The position numbers and the translations under genes are program-made. Of a stretch of DNA of 64,000 nucleotides, positions 10,792-21,569 are shown in pieces (the stretch's first letter is position 1; each line of letters begins with the position of its first letter). This DNA comes from Artemisia argyi (lineage: Eukaryota; Streptophyta; Magnoliopsida; Asterales; Asteraceae), in contig CM060688.1 of assembly GCA_030686995.1 (NCBI GenBank), positions 201,724,718-201,788,717 on the forward strand, given 5' to 3'. Below the pieces are notes generated by a model that ran no database searches, was not told the DNA's origin, and worked only from the letters and a program-made list of their open reading frames with translations.

Positions 10792-11176
10792 TGTTGGACC
10801 ATAATGTTATAGAAGCAAAAGTTAGGGTAGTTTAGTGTAAGTTTATGTATGTATTCTGTAAACCGACCCATTGTATTGGGCTGGGTCACAAGAAAGAAAC
10901 GGTTTTAGTTAGGTTACAACGGTTAGAAAGTTGTGACGTTTACTTTTTATGAATCGGTGTGTCTCTTTGATATGAAGGCAACGATTCATCTAGTATAAAT
11001 AGAGTAGGATTCTGTAATCGAATGTAACCCACACGTTTATTTTATATCAGTGTTAAAAAAGGGTTCATCCCAAATCATTCTTTGTTTCTTATTATTGATT
11101 CTTGTTTGGTATACATATGATGTTGTTATGATCATATAATCAATCCTGGAAGTGGAGATGCAAGACCTGTGTAACA
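10792..11176 (+). repeat. Right LTR of the short element
   Basis: 385 bp, TG...CA. It ends at GTGTAACA and is followed by the flank AAAATTGTCAACTG, which rejoins the uninterrupted copy near 44288. Confidence 0.9.
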
Positions 11177-12012
11177 AAAATTGTCAACTGAATTTTGGTG
11201 CCCCTTTGCTTGCATCATTTATCTACATTTTTTAGGGAGATTATAATGTCGCAAACTCAACTGTAGGAGTCCTGGATAAGTAGTTTCTAACCTAATTGAG
11301 ATTAAAAAATTTCCTGTATTTAATTAGATTGTTGTTCAAAACCTTGTCATGCGTAGAGATAATGACGATTTCAAGGATTGAATCCCTTTGATTTTATAAT
11401 TTGTGTACTAATTATAACTACTTTGAAGCTCAGTGTTCTAATCTTGTGAAGGTTGAGGAGTATAACTTAAAACTTAACTTAGCCGCAATCTTGATCATTT
11501 GGAAAAACACGAAAAAGAAATAGAAAATTACCAAATGTGATACAAATTAGTTCTAACTCAATCAAAAGACTGCAGAGGTAGCTTTGTTGATTACTTGATA
11601 TGAACTAATTAATATCATTGGTGCAAATGTGAAACAAATTAGTTCTAATTAAGATCGACGATTGATGATTATTAAACTAGCTCTTCAATGCATAAAACTT
11701 TGATTGTGCCCTGCACTTGTGGGAAGTTAGCGACTGCAGAATTATTGAAAGGATATCTGTATTCTGCTAGACAATATCTTTTAGTATGAACTTGTAGACT
11801 AACTTGGGAATTTCATATACTTGTACACAGGTCATTGCAAGGATGATCAAAGGAGAAGCATTCCTAAACATGCAAATCTGTTTTTGGTGCTCTGTATTGT
11901 TGTAAATTGTAATGTAATCTTTTTTCAAGTTTCATCGAGTAGTTGATGGCACAAAGAAATGCGTTTCTTTTGTGTTGTTTAAATGAGATTCAAATTTGCA
12001 AACTATACAATT

Positions 12013-13902
12013 TAGTTGGTTTAATTACTATTATCTGTTCAGGTGTCCTGGTTTTCTTCAAATGTATACGTTGCATGTCCCTTGACTACAATTACATAAA
12101 TCAGAAACGGAGCTGTTGGACTGTTACTGTTGATATTACAGTCTTGAATGTTGGATATTGATAGGATGTGTGATCGTTTTAGAAGTTTCATCTTTCTAAT
12201 TCAGGTGTGTTTGATATTGAACTTTCTCTAAAATCAAAACTATGGTAAACGTAGATTTATTATATGAATGTTTGTTAAGTATCCATTTTTATGCAAGTAT
12301 ATACATATTAAAAAGATGAAGTTGTGATTTAGGAGCATTAGATGGCTTATTTCAAAGATACTATGATTGTTACTTATCTATTTGAACTTTGTTTCCAAAC
12401 TTCATAAACATTAATCTACTTTTTGTAGCTGTTTTAACAGTAATTGTTCTTTTATTTTTCATATTGTATTGATCTGGGTAATTGTGGAAGTGTGAGCTTT
12501 GTGACATTTAAAATTATTATCAAATTCTTGGGATATGTACAGGTCAAATAAAGCATGTCCGGGAATATGTGAGTCTATGGGGCACATGCTTTATCACTTA
12601 GACACAACGAGCGGGGAAGCCAGCGCGTTGCTGTGGGAATGCCGTGCTAAATCTAAATTTGAAACGAAAAGATTACCCAAAGAATATTTCGAGACCAAAA
12701 TGCAACATGTAATTGCCATTTTCTTCTTATTATGTAGCTCTTTGCACTATTATGGCCTCTGTATAGCTAGCAAATTCAAATCAATGGATCAGTAAGCCTA
12801 TCGTAACATCAAAAACTAAAATTGGTAAATCGAACTTGATTTAATATTCACAAAGTCCATTCATCTTTAAACAAACAAATCAGCTCAGCATTATCACAAC
12901 TCAATACACATACAACCAATTCAAACAGGTTCAATTCATACACAGCAAATACACATTTACTTCTTAACTATTAGTCAACTTCTACATACCGAACAGTTTC
13001 TCGTCGAGATCAAAAATGCTAAAATTCAATAGATTCATAAAAAATACATTCGCGTTCAATCTATAAATAAAAGTAACTACAAAATAAAATAGACAGAACA
13101 GATAACTAAAATCAGTGTGATGTCTACTTTCAGCACGAAGTCTAGTTTAGGAAAGGATAAATAAAACGCGCATATGTATCTCGATTGAAGGCATGGTGAC
13201 TGATATATGCAAGTCTTTTTCCGTCATGTAATATAATAAGAGTTTTTTATTTGCTTCATAACCAGAGAGTGATATTTAGCATGACAGCTGAGACTTCAAC
13301 AACCTGCAACCAAATTCAAGTAATTAACATATGAAAATGGAAGAACAAAAACAAAAGCTTTTCATCACTTGTGACTTATATTATGTGCTAGTCTATGGGC
13401 CCATGTTTCAGTTAAAAGTTTTTTTGTGGAAAATATTAAGGATAGGTCATAGGTAAGTTAATAAAGTGTGCAACTTTATGGTACGTAGGCGATTCATTCT
13501 CTTGAATGGTTATGAGTTATGACTGAATTACTTTGTAGATCAGATCGTTTGCAAAATCGTTTAATTAACATAAGAAGGGAATAAAGGCCGGCTAATTAAG
13601 AAGAGTGAAAAAAAATTTAAATGTTGGTGATCCAAGTGGTCAAACATTGACAAACCAACAAACATCAGTCAATCAGTCAAACTCACATTCAAACTGAGCG
13701 GGTGTGCAGACGTGATAAAACAACTGTAAAGAAAACGACAAATGGAGGATTAAGTAGAGTAACCAAAAAGTCACATTCTTATATGATTAGCCGGTAAAAA
13801 TGATACAACTCTAACCTTATTAAACGTTAAAAAAAGTAACCGCTGCACTTTTAATTATGCTAAACAGAACTTCATAGCCTGAACGACCATTTGTGATAAC
13901 TG
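12013..13902. other. Non-coding, no supported gene
   Basis: AT-rich sequence after the duplicated flank. An 86-codon frame at 12535-12795 (plus) begins right after an acceptor-like TATGTACAG but has no recognisable domain. I leave it uncalled. Confidence 0.45.
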
Positions 13903-14989
13903 TCACGCCTTCGCATCCAACTTCTCCTTTTTCTCTGCAAGCTTCGGCTTATGGTCTGCAAAGCTTGCATTTGTATTTTTCTCCCTTGATATGCGGCAAT
14001 GAGAACCTGTGTACATCCGAGCAATAATTAAAGGCAACTCATTTGCGTCCGTCTTGGAATTTCTGAACAAAATTCATTAACCCAAACACCCCCTTAATAA
14101 CCTTAAAATACAACAAAAAGAAACTCATAAAAACATACCAGTTCCTTTAGTCCTAATCACAATAGACACCTGACGCATCCTCCTCAAAACTTTGACGGTA
14201 ACGGCTGCAGTGGCAGTGACACCAACTGATCTACACAAAAAATGTTATAACATGAAAATATATGGATAATTTTAGCTTTAATCAAAACACATTCAGACTC
14301 ATGAAAGGCAATTAGCATACTAATGCACATAATACAAAAAAAGGTCAAACTAAACTCTAAACCAAACTAAACTCACTTTGAAAAACTGAAAGCCGACCAT
14401 GGCTGCAACTACAATGAGGTACTGGTTGACACGCCAAGATACCGGCCACAGAAACGGTTCACAGGCTATTTATAAATAACAAAACATATTCATGAAAACA
14501 TGAACTCATATTCATACGAATTTACCTTTGAAAACTAATATATTAACTTAGTATTAATCACGAATCCGACAATGGCCTACACCTACAATCTTTTCTCTAT
14601 ATTCATATTAGCTTCACAAACAATAAACATGGTTGCAACCATAAATAACACATTTTATTTTTTCGAAACAAATAATGAACATATTTTTAGTAATAATGTT
14701 GTGTTGCGCATGCAAATGTAGTAGACCAAAACACACAAATGGATATACCTGACCAACAAAACGCTTAACTTCGGATTTTATTAAGTGGTATACCCACACC
14801 CTCCGCTCGGATAATTTTCAATAACGGGCTGTTCACACTTTCTGTATCAGCATGGTTTATATTCAGAGAACTGCAAAGAATAGGATTTGATTTAATTGAA
14901 GATTATAGACTTTTGTTATTCACGCAAATGTGACTTTTAATGTTTCAAACCTGATGGCATTCTTATATGTTGTTGGCTTTACTCTCAAC
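13903..14989 (-). other. Possible exons of a small membrane protein gene
   Basis: Five exon-like blocks with splice-like borders lie on the minus strand: 14951-14989, 14794-14870, 14377-14465, 14139-14230 and 13903-14062. The first three join in frame and read ...NINHADTESVNSPLLKI... and then PFLWPVSWRVNQYLIVVAAM, a likely membrane helix. The fourth reads VGVTATAAVTVKVLRRMRQV. The last reads SKTDANELPLIIARMYTG through a Lys/Glu-rich tail ending LDAKA and a stop. The phases of the last two joins do not agree with the frames I prefer, so the gene is either mis-modelled or decayed. No family recognised. Confidence 0.25.
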
Positions 14990-16489
14990 CTGGATTTGAG
15001 TCCAAATCAAACAGGGGCTGGCTAAGGCTTTGTTGTCCACATCCTAATGTATACGACTGAGTATGTTTATTAAATCCACCCATCTTTAGGTCTTCGATAG
15101 ATATAGCGCGAGCCACTTTATCCTAATGGTGTAACCATTTGTAAACCTATAACAAATTAAAAATAAAACATAAATAAATAAAGCTCAAAAAGCCATTAAC
15201 ATATATACCTGTGCCACATTGCATTTTCAAGTGGCATATAATCAGGTTCTACTGTTCGGGTATAGTGAATCCAATTTTGATTTATTAAGGGTCATATAAG
15301 TAATCTAAATCTCAGATTATCAAAACAAAAGATTCCGACACTTCAGGGGTGTATTGGATTTGCTTATTGTAAATGATTATCCACTTTTGTTTTCGTTTTA
15401 TAATGGTATGCAATTTTCAATAGACCATTGGTCAATATAACATAAGCAGATAAACAATCCCAAACACCAGTTTAAACTTTTTATCTCCTTATGATTTTTG
15501 AAATAAGCAAATATAAGTTGTGGTAATTTCGGATAGGGATGTTTGGTAAAACCTTTAATTGTTTGATTCATTACCCGACCCAATCTATTATAAAACCATG
15601 AACCAACCCATTTAACCCACTCCTTGAAGTAAGAACTATAACACGTAAGCACAACTATGAATTCTCTTGTACATTCACATATAAAAAACCCCTAAATCCT
15701 GGTGTATAAAAATGAAAATCAAGAAGGTAAGATTAAAGATCAAAACTTACTTGAAAATTTCACAAGTATGTTGCTGAATCCTATATTGTGTTGTCGATCT
15801 CAGATTTTGGTAAACGGTGGAGATAACTCAAAAACCACCGATATTCATTGACGCCGCTGATAAGGGTTTTTTTTTTTTTTTTTTTTTTTTTTTTGTGTCG
15901 TGTGTGTATGTGGGTTCTTTTTAGAATAAACTTTTTGAAGGGTCTAGAATGCGCATTGCTCATAAGGACAGTGAAGTACCATCATTCCAAGCACATATTA
16001 CTGTTTGAAACACTATTTGTTACAATTTTTTGAAGCGCCCAAATTCCCATCTTTAGTATATATACAAGTTTTGAAAGTTGGGGGACCGAAACTGTCAATT
16101 GTGTAAACTTTATTCGTTTTTCATCTGTTTTTAAAACATTTTGCATCTGAAACATATAAAACACAATCCCGGGATATTTTTTGTATTTTGATGCATTTTT
16201 AAGTGTTTTTAAATGTTTTGCAGTTCAGATTTGACTAAAAATGATGAGTATTTACACACTCATCAACTATTTATAAACTATCATCTATTTAGAAAATAAA
16301 AGAATAATGGTTTACTTATTAGACATTAGTAAAACACGCGTTTGTTTTTTTGGCCTAAGTAAGTGGGATGGACTTAAAAAAAAAAAAAAAAAAAAAAAAA
16401 ATCGGATCGCTTGTCGATCTTCCGATCTTACTTACGATCCTACCTCAGATGCGATACTACCACGATCCTACACGATTTTGACTTGTGTG
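14990..16489. other. Non-coding stretch with homopolymer runs
   Basis: No gene can be supported. It contains a 28-T run at 15867-15894 and a 26-A run at 16376-16401. Open frames across them are composed of Lys or Phe runs and carry no information. Confidence 0.5.
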
Positions 16490-16515
16490 CACGTAAGATC
16501 GTACGATCTTACGTG
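16490..16515. repeat. Perfect 26-bp palindrome
   Basis: The half-site CACGTAAGATCGT is followed immediately by its exact reverse complement. The preceding 80 bp carries several further AGATC/CGATC words. It is just outside the hAT-like MITE that starts at 16533. Confidence 0.9.
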
Positions 16516-16532
16516 TAAACTCGCGAGTTTGA

Positions 16533-17074
16533 CAGTCTTGCCACTCGGCACCCGATTAATATTATCTATCGGTTTTTTGGGTTTTCCCACGGGTATCGGT
16601 TATCCCCAATTGAATATTTTATGGACAAAATGACGGAATTAAGATTAAGTTACACTAAAATCCATCGACAAAACAAAGAAAAACACCTTAATATATTCAA
16701 AATTTTTTAAAAGTTAAAGAAAATGAATCTCACATCAAACGATTTAACGTTTTTGAATAATTTATGTACAAAATAAAATGTGTTATGTTACAGAGATACT
16801 TGTATAAACAAACATAATGAAAGAAATTATGTATAATGTATATGTATTTTAGTTAATTATAATATCAATAAAGCGGGTATAGATTCGGGTAAACGGATAC
16901 GGGTAAGGGTAATCGGGCGGGTATTACTAGAACCCGTCACCGAACCCGTACCCGGCTAAAAAATATTATCAATACTCAAACCCGCATCTAAACCCGCCAA
17001 CCCACCCCCGAATCCGACCCAACCGGTTCGGGTTTCAGTTTCCCCGTCGGTTTCGGGTGCTTTTGCCATCTCTA
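16533..17074. mobile_element. hAT-like MITE rich in CGGGT motifs
   Basis: The left end CAGTCTTGCCACTCGGCACC and the inverted right end (AGAGATGGCAAAAGCACC) form imperfect terminal inverted repeats, ending in the GATGGCAAAA-type sequence common to a widespread class of plant hAT MITEs. The interior has many CGGGT/ACCCG words in both orientations (16860-17060). I cannot confirm an 8-bp target duplication, so the outer borders are approximate. Confidence 0.55.
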
Positions 17075-17521
17075 AGTATATTGAAGTGATTCACGGTAAG
17101 TAAAATTTCTTTTTTATTTCAAGTTGCCTACCTATTTTGCTAACTACGTCAAATGCACCATTTAGTCAAAAATGTCACTTGTGCCATTTAGCCACTTTTA
17201 GAAATACGTAAATAATGTATAATTAATAAGTTTATTAATTATCTATACTACATATAAAGCATATTAGACTATCTCTCCAAAAAATTAAGATGTACAAAAA
17301 AGGATGCAAGGTTTACAACACCTTAAAGCAAGAAATTTTCATAATTACAACAAGCAAAGTATTGTGTACAACAAAAACTAGCATGAATTGAAATTCAGAC
17401 CACTTTCCTTAGAATTCTACATTAATAGCATTAAAAACACCCCTACACCCAATATTACAATCATTTAAACACAATGTACAACCCTCATTCTACATTAATA
17501 GCATTAAAAACACCCATACAC
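17075..17521. other. Non-coding flank with a local 73-bp repeat
   Basis: A 37-bp segment beginning ATTCTACATTAATAGC occurs at 17414-17450 and again at 17487-17523, the second copy abutting the truncated LTR of element B. Nothing else is recognisable. Confidence 0.6.
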
Positions 17522-18047
17522 CCAAAAAGTTCACCAAAAGTTCCTCCAAAGTTCCACACTAATGAATGAAAATTAGAAAAGCATATATAGATTTTTCATC
17601 CTGGCGGCGTCACGTTATAGCTTGTGACGCTGTCAACTCGCCGCCAAGATAAAATTCGTATTGCCTAGATCTACTTTTGACGCCATCATGTGTAAATTAG
17701 CTTTGGGCCGTCACATGTATTCTGACCCTAACGGCCTTGGTGACGCCGTCAGGCTTCAATGCCTTGAAATTGTTCTGGGCCATCACGTGTAACTTGAATT
17801 ATCCACCTCTTTGTCAAAGGGTGACGTCGTCACATAGAAATGCATGACGCCGTCAGGTACTGTTTCCAGCAAGAATTTGAGACTTTGTCGTTTTCTTCAC
17901 TTATTTTCCAAAATGCTTCCTTTTCCAGATTTCTCTCCAAAAGTACCTAAAATGACAAAAGGAAATATTTAGGGCAATATTTGATCAAATAATCTTGATT
18001 TAGGGCTTAAATGACCCCCTAAAAGCGGTACACTTTTCGCCTCATCA
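17522..18047 (-). repeat. Truncated 3' LTR of element B
   Basis: Matches 39207-39733 of the right LTR, including the ending CACTTTTCGCCTCATCA and the TGACGCCGTCA-type repeats, some degraded. About 935 bp of LTR is absent to the left of 17522. Confidence 0.85.
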
Positions 18048-18604
18048 AATACCCTTACACTTGAGATTTGCTTGTCCTCAAGCAAATGCGCTTTTATTCT
18101 AATCAAAATACAAGCTAGAGGTCATTTAACACTAATATAAAAGTAATTACAACAAATAATAGTTCCACTTCAACCAAAATAAGCACGGAGATTATATACT
18201 AGCACCTCACAAATAGTGTTTAGATACTCACATCTATCGGGTGTAATAAAGTATATATCACAATATGGAAATGGAAAACATCTCTCACTACCTGTCATAG
18301 CAAATATATTACCATAGGCTTGGGAAATGATCAAACCTCCACCACTTGGCGTAAGCACCTAGGATAAACTATCAAAGAGGTCTTTAAAACGGTTATAACG
18401 TGAGGTCTAGGGATATGATAAACACGGTTTTGTTGGATAAAGGCAATATTTACTGGTGGCGAGTTAATCATCTTGATTAATTACATGTACAATGTTGCGT
18501 TGCTAAGCCAATACTCGACTCGACTTAAGCTAATCATAAACTAAAAAACTATGAAACAAACATAAAATGAATAGGGATAGTAGTCCGTATGTTTTTCTCT
18601 TTTT

Positions 18605-18697
<93 letters not shown>

Positions 18698-20160
18698 CAT
18701 ACACTCTTGCCCTACCATCCAAAATATTACATCGTAGCGAATTTATATTCCCCTTACACTTGAATTTTTACATATTTTACAATTAACTATTCTAATGACT
18801 CGAATTAAGAAAATCAAAACACTTGGAGTACTTTTAAATATTAACGCACATATGGGGGTAATAATTGGCGTTCTTCCCCATTACTCCATAACAATAGTAC
18901 TTTACCCATGAGTCCCAATCGTCCCAAAATAATATGTACAAGATATGACTCGACTTAGCAACCATGTAATCAATTAGACAATTAACTAAGGGTTTAAACA
19001 CATAACAATAATGCACTAAAGATGAGTGCATACAAGGAAGGCTAAGGCGATTTGGTTGCACATTTGGGTGGATTGTTAACAAATTCTATCTTTAAGCGAA
19101 ATGCTTAAAGTTAGAAATGAAAAAGATAGGCTCGGAGGGGTGTACTAGGGGTATCGTGTACTAAAAATGAGTACATCGCAAAGGTGTGGGAAAAATTAGT
19201 TGACTTTGCTAGTCAAGTAATTATGACTTCATTGGTCAAGTAATTATGATACGGGTTTAAACACAAGGGTGATCCTAATGCCTCTTATCATGTAGTAAAT
19301 CCTAACTACACGAATGTAGTCTCACTAGCGGTCTCATGATGCATCACTAACACAAGTTTTGGAATCTAAATACTACCGGCACACTCATAAGCACTAATAA
19401 TGAATGCTTTTCCTAACAAATCTAAAGGCGAACCTCACATATTTGGGTGGAAATTTTTTTTTTGAGTGGTATGGTTTTTGTGCTAGTCATACAAATCCTA
19501 TCCATGAAACGCTCATTAAGGCTAAAGTTTCACTCCTAAATGTTGTAAAAAATTTAAATTTGGCGCTAAAATTGCCCTAACAAGTATTTTTCTCAGTTTT
19601 ATTACACACCTACTATCAAACAAACAAACTCAAGTGCAATTGTATTCTCAAAGGTATCATCATTTACCCTCCCCTTACACTTAGGATGAACATTGTCCCC
19701 AATGTTCAATAAAAAAGATGTAAAAGTAATGCAAGTAAAAGAATGAAAACAAATACTCCCCTGATTCGTTCGGTGTGGATAATGTGTCAACAAGGTTAAA
19801 TCTTCTTCCAAGAAAATGAACTGTGAAAGCTTCCCTTCAGAAATATAAATCATCTTCTTACCCAATGTAACCTATTAAACCTGAGAAAACAATCAAGGCA
19901 AACCTCGCGTAAAATCTGCGGCAATCTATATATACTAAAGATATAATGCTTGTGGAATAAATGTTTGCAGATTTCCTGGAGTTTATAAAACTAAAGAATT
20001 AACAAAAACTTTAAGACTACGGTATAAACAAAACTTGCAAAAATTTTCAGAATTTTTGTACCTGACGCCATCAGGTTATAACCCCTGACGCCGTCAGAAT
20101 GTTCCTGCAAAAATCTCATGTTAAGTTTCCGAAAAATTTCTGAAAAAACTTATGCCTTAA
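18048..20160 (-). other. Element B 3' non-coding region
   Basis: Homologous to the 3' regions of A (21570-24049) and C (46477-48497). It carries the two 9-bp-stem hairpins (from ATTTGCTTG at about 18066 and TGAACATTG at about 19686) next to CTTACACTT tracts. A TA repeat stands at 18607-18695 where A and C have T runs. It ends with the target duplication CTTAA at 20156-20160. No env-like frame is open. Confidence 0.75.
18607..18695. repeat. (TA)n microsatellite, ~89 bp
   Basis: Uninterrupted TA repeat. Open frames across it are Tyr/Ile runs and not genes. Confidence 0.97.
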
Positions 20161-21121
20161 TGATGCGTGGGAATCGCACCTTGCTTTACCTCTCGAGGGA
20201 TCTCGAGAAGCTTACAACCCCCACCAGGCAGTGTACCTGATCGTTGTAGTATAGTATAGTGACAAGTACCGGGGGATTGATCGTTCAGCTTAGGAATAGT
20301 GTCGCTAGGATTAGAAAACCTAATTAATAGTTCTAGAGGTGAAAGATGATTATTTTTGTATTTTTATATTTTTATGAAAGCAAGTAAAATCTCGGGTTTT
20401 GGAAGAGTGGGCGGAATTAGTTGCTATTCAACTAACCCAAAGCTATTATATAATTGAAATAAAATAATGAAAATGAAATTAAACTAAATTAAACTAAGGT
20501 TGTGAGCAGTGGTTGGAGAAATTGTGTTTACTTAGACTTCATTACTCCCTAGATATCTTTTACATGTTAATTACTTGTTACCCTTGTATGGATGACGGAT
20601 TGTATTCCTTAATACCATTCGTGGGGTGGCATACATAACTCCCCAACTCTATGAGCTCTTATCTCCTCCTACACCATGACCCAGCACAACTATAGGGATT
20701 GTAAACAGTGGCTCATGCATTAAATACAACCAATAAAGACCTAGTACGCCTCGGTTCATGTTTCTTAAGACGTTCAAGCATGTTACCATTTGGAGATCTG
20801 CCAGTTTTCTTAAGCCTAACATATAATATCATTCATCCAAAACAAGAATAGACAAGTAATCAACACATAATCAACATCTAGGTTTCATTAGATCTAAGCA
20901 AACACAAAAGAGATCTAGCCTAGCATAGTAGAATTGAGACAAGAACAAGATATAAATAACCAACACATAGACATATTGATTGAATTGAAAGTACACTTAT
21001 CTCAATTACAATGCAAGGTCTCAAGGGTTTGGAACCCTTGAAAAACCTGTAAAAGAGGCACCAAAATCGTCTTTAGGGTTTCACCAAAACTTCTCTCCTT
21101 TTTAATGAAAAAACTAGAAAA

Positions 21122-21131
21122 CTATATATAG
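21122..21131 (-). promoter_or_regulatory. TATA box of the Athila LTR promoter
   Basis: On the minus strand the sequence reads CCTATATATAGT. It lies about 12 bp downstream of the last TGACG palindrome and is conserved at the same place in the other LTRs (for example 30530, 46144, 52167). It would set the U3/R boundary roughly 30 bp further on. Confidence 0.6.
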
Positions 21132-21142
21132 GAAAAACAGGC

Positions 21143-21363
21143 TGACGGCGTCAAGAGTTACTTGTGACGCCGTCACCTCGCCGCCATATACTTCCTCGGA
21201 CGGCCTTGATCCACTTATGACGGCCTATGTGACGCCGTCACCACCCACGGTATTTTATTCTTGCCACTTTGACGCCGTCATGAAGCCTTCTGACGCCGTC
21301 ACCACCTACGGTGTTTAATTCCTCATGTCTGACGCCGTCAAGATGGTGGTCTTGACGCCGTCA
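21143..21363 (-). promoter_or_regulatory. Seven TGACG-N-CGTCA palindromes in LTR U3
   Basis: The 11-bp motif TGACGCCGTCA (or its complement) occurs at 21143, 21165, 21230, 21270, 21291, 21330 and 21353. Each is two TGACG words head to head with one spacer base. TGACG is the core bound by plant TGA-class bZIP factors (the as-1 word). The cluster sits directly upstream of the TATA box, where enhancers lie. Two further copies lie in the element's 3' region (about 23576 and 23601). Binding is inferred. Confidence 0.65.
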
Positions 21364-21569
21364 CCTTGTATCTTCAGCATGGAAATTTGGTACTTTGCCG
21401 TTTTCTTCACTTTTATGCTCCAAAAACGTCCAAAATGGCTTCTTTTCCAGAATTCATTCTCCAAACACCTAAAATCACAAAAGGAACGATTTAGGGCAAT
21501 ATTTGATCAAATAAAGTCGGATTCGGGCTTAAATGACCCCCTAAAAACGGATCATTTTTCGCCTCATCA

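Larger units (their letters stand above)
9629..11176 (+). mobile_element. Short non-coding LTR retrotransposon (TRIM/LARD-like)
   Basis: The element has two near-identical LTRs of about 384 bp that begin TGTTGGACC and end GTGTAACA. A primer site follows the left LTR and a polypurine tract precedes the right one. The internal region is only 780 bp and has no gag or pol coding. Flanking 5-mers are AAAAC (left) and AAAAT (right), a target duplication with one later change. The uninterrupted site survives at about 44288. It must have moved with proteins from another element, probably a Copia type judging from the tRNA-Met-like primer site. It is longer than classical TRIMs and far shorter than LARDs. 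Confidence 0.9.
9256..12012 (+). repeat. Duplicated NLR 3' flank, copy 1
   Basis: From ACCAGTATTATACTTTATC to about 12012 this stretch matches 43869-45062 closely, apart from the LTR element at 9629-11176 (present only here) and small indels. The copy at 44 kb also lacks about 75 bp present here around 11785-11850. The homology starts after the NLR coding region, so the LRR itself is not part of the second copy. Confidence 0.85.
20161..21569 (-). repeat. 3' LTR of element A
   Basis: 1409 bp. On the plus strand it starts TGATGCGTGGGAATCGC and ends TTTCGCCTCATCA. In element sense U3 is at the right, with the TGACG palindromes at 21143-21363 followed by a TATA box. Confidence 0.95.

Noticed and set aside
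12535..12795. 86-codon plus-strand frame after an acceptor-like site
   Set aside because: No domain, no clear donor or partner exon, and the sequence is not repeated in the 44-kb copy. Not enough to call a gene.
18530..18786. Tyr/Ile-repeat frames on both strands
   Set aside because: Products of the TA microsatellite.
21143..21363. Regularly recurring TGACGCCGTCA considered as a CRISPR-like array
   Set aside because: The repeat is only 11 bp, spacing is irregular, it lies in LTRs of a plant retroelement and the genome is eukaryotic.
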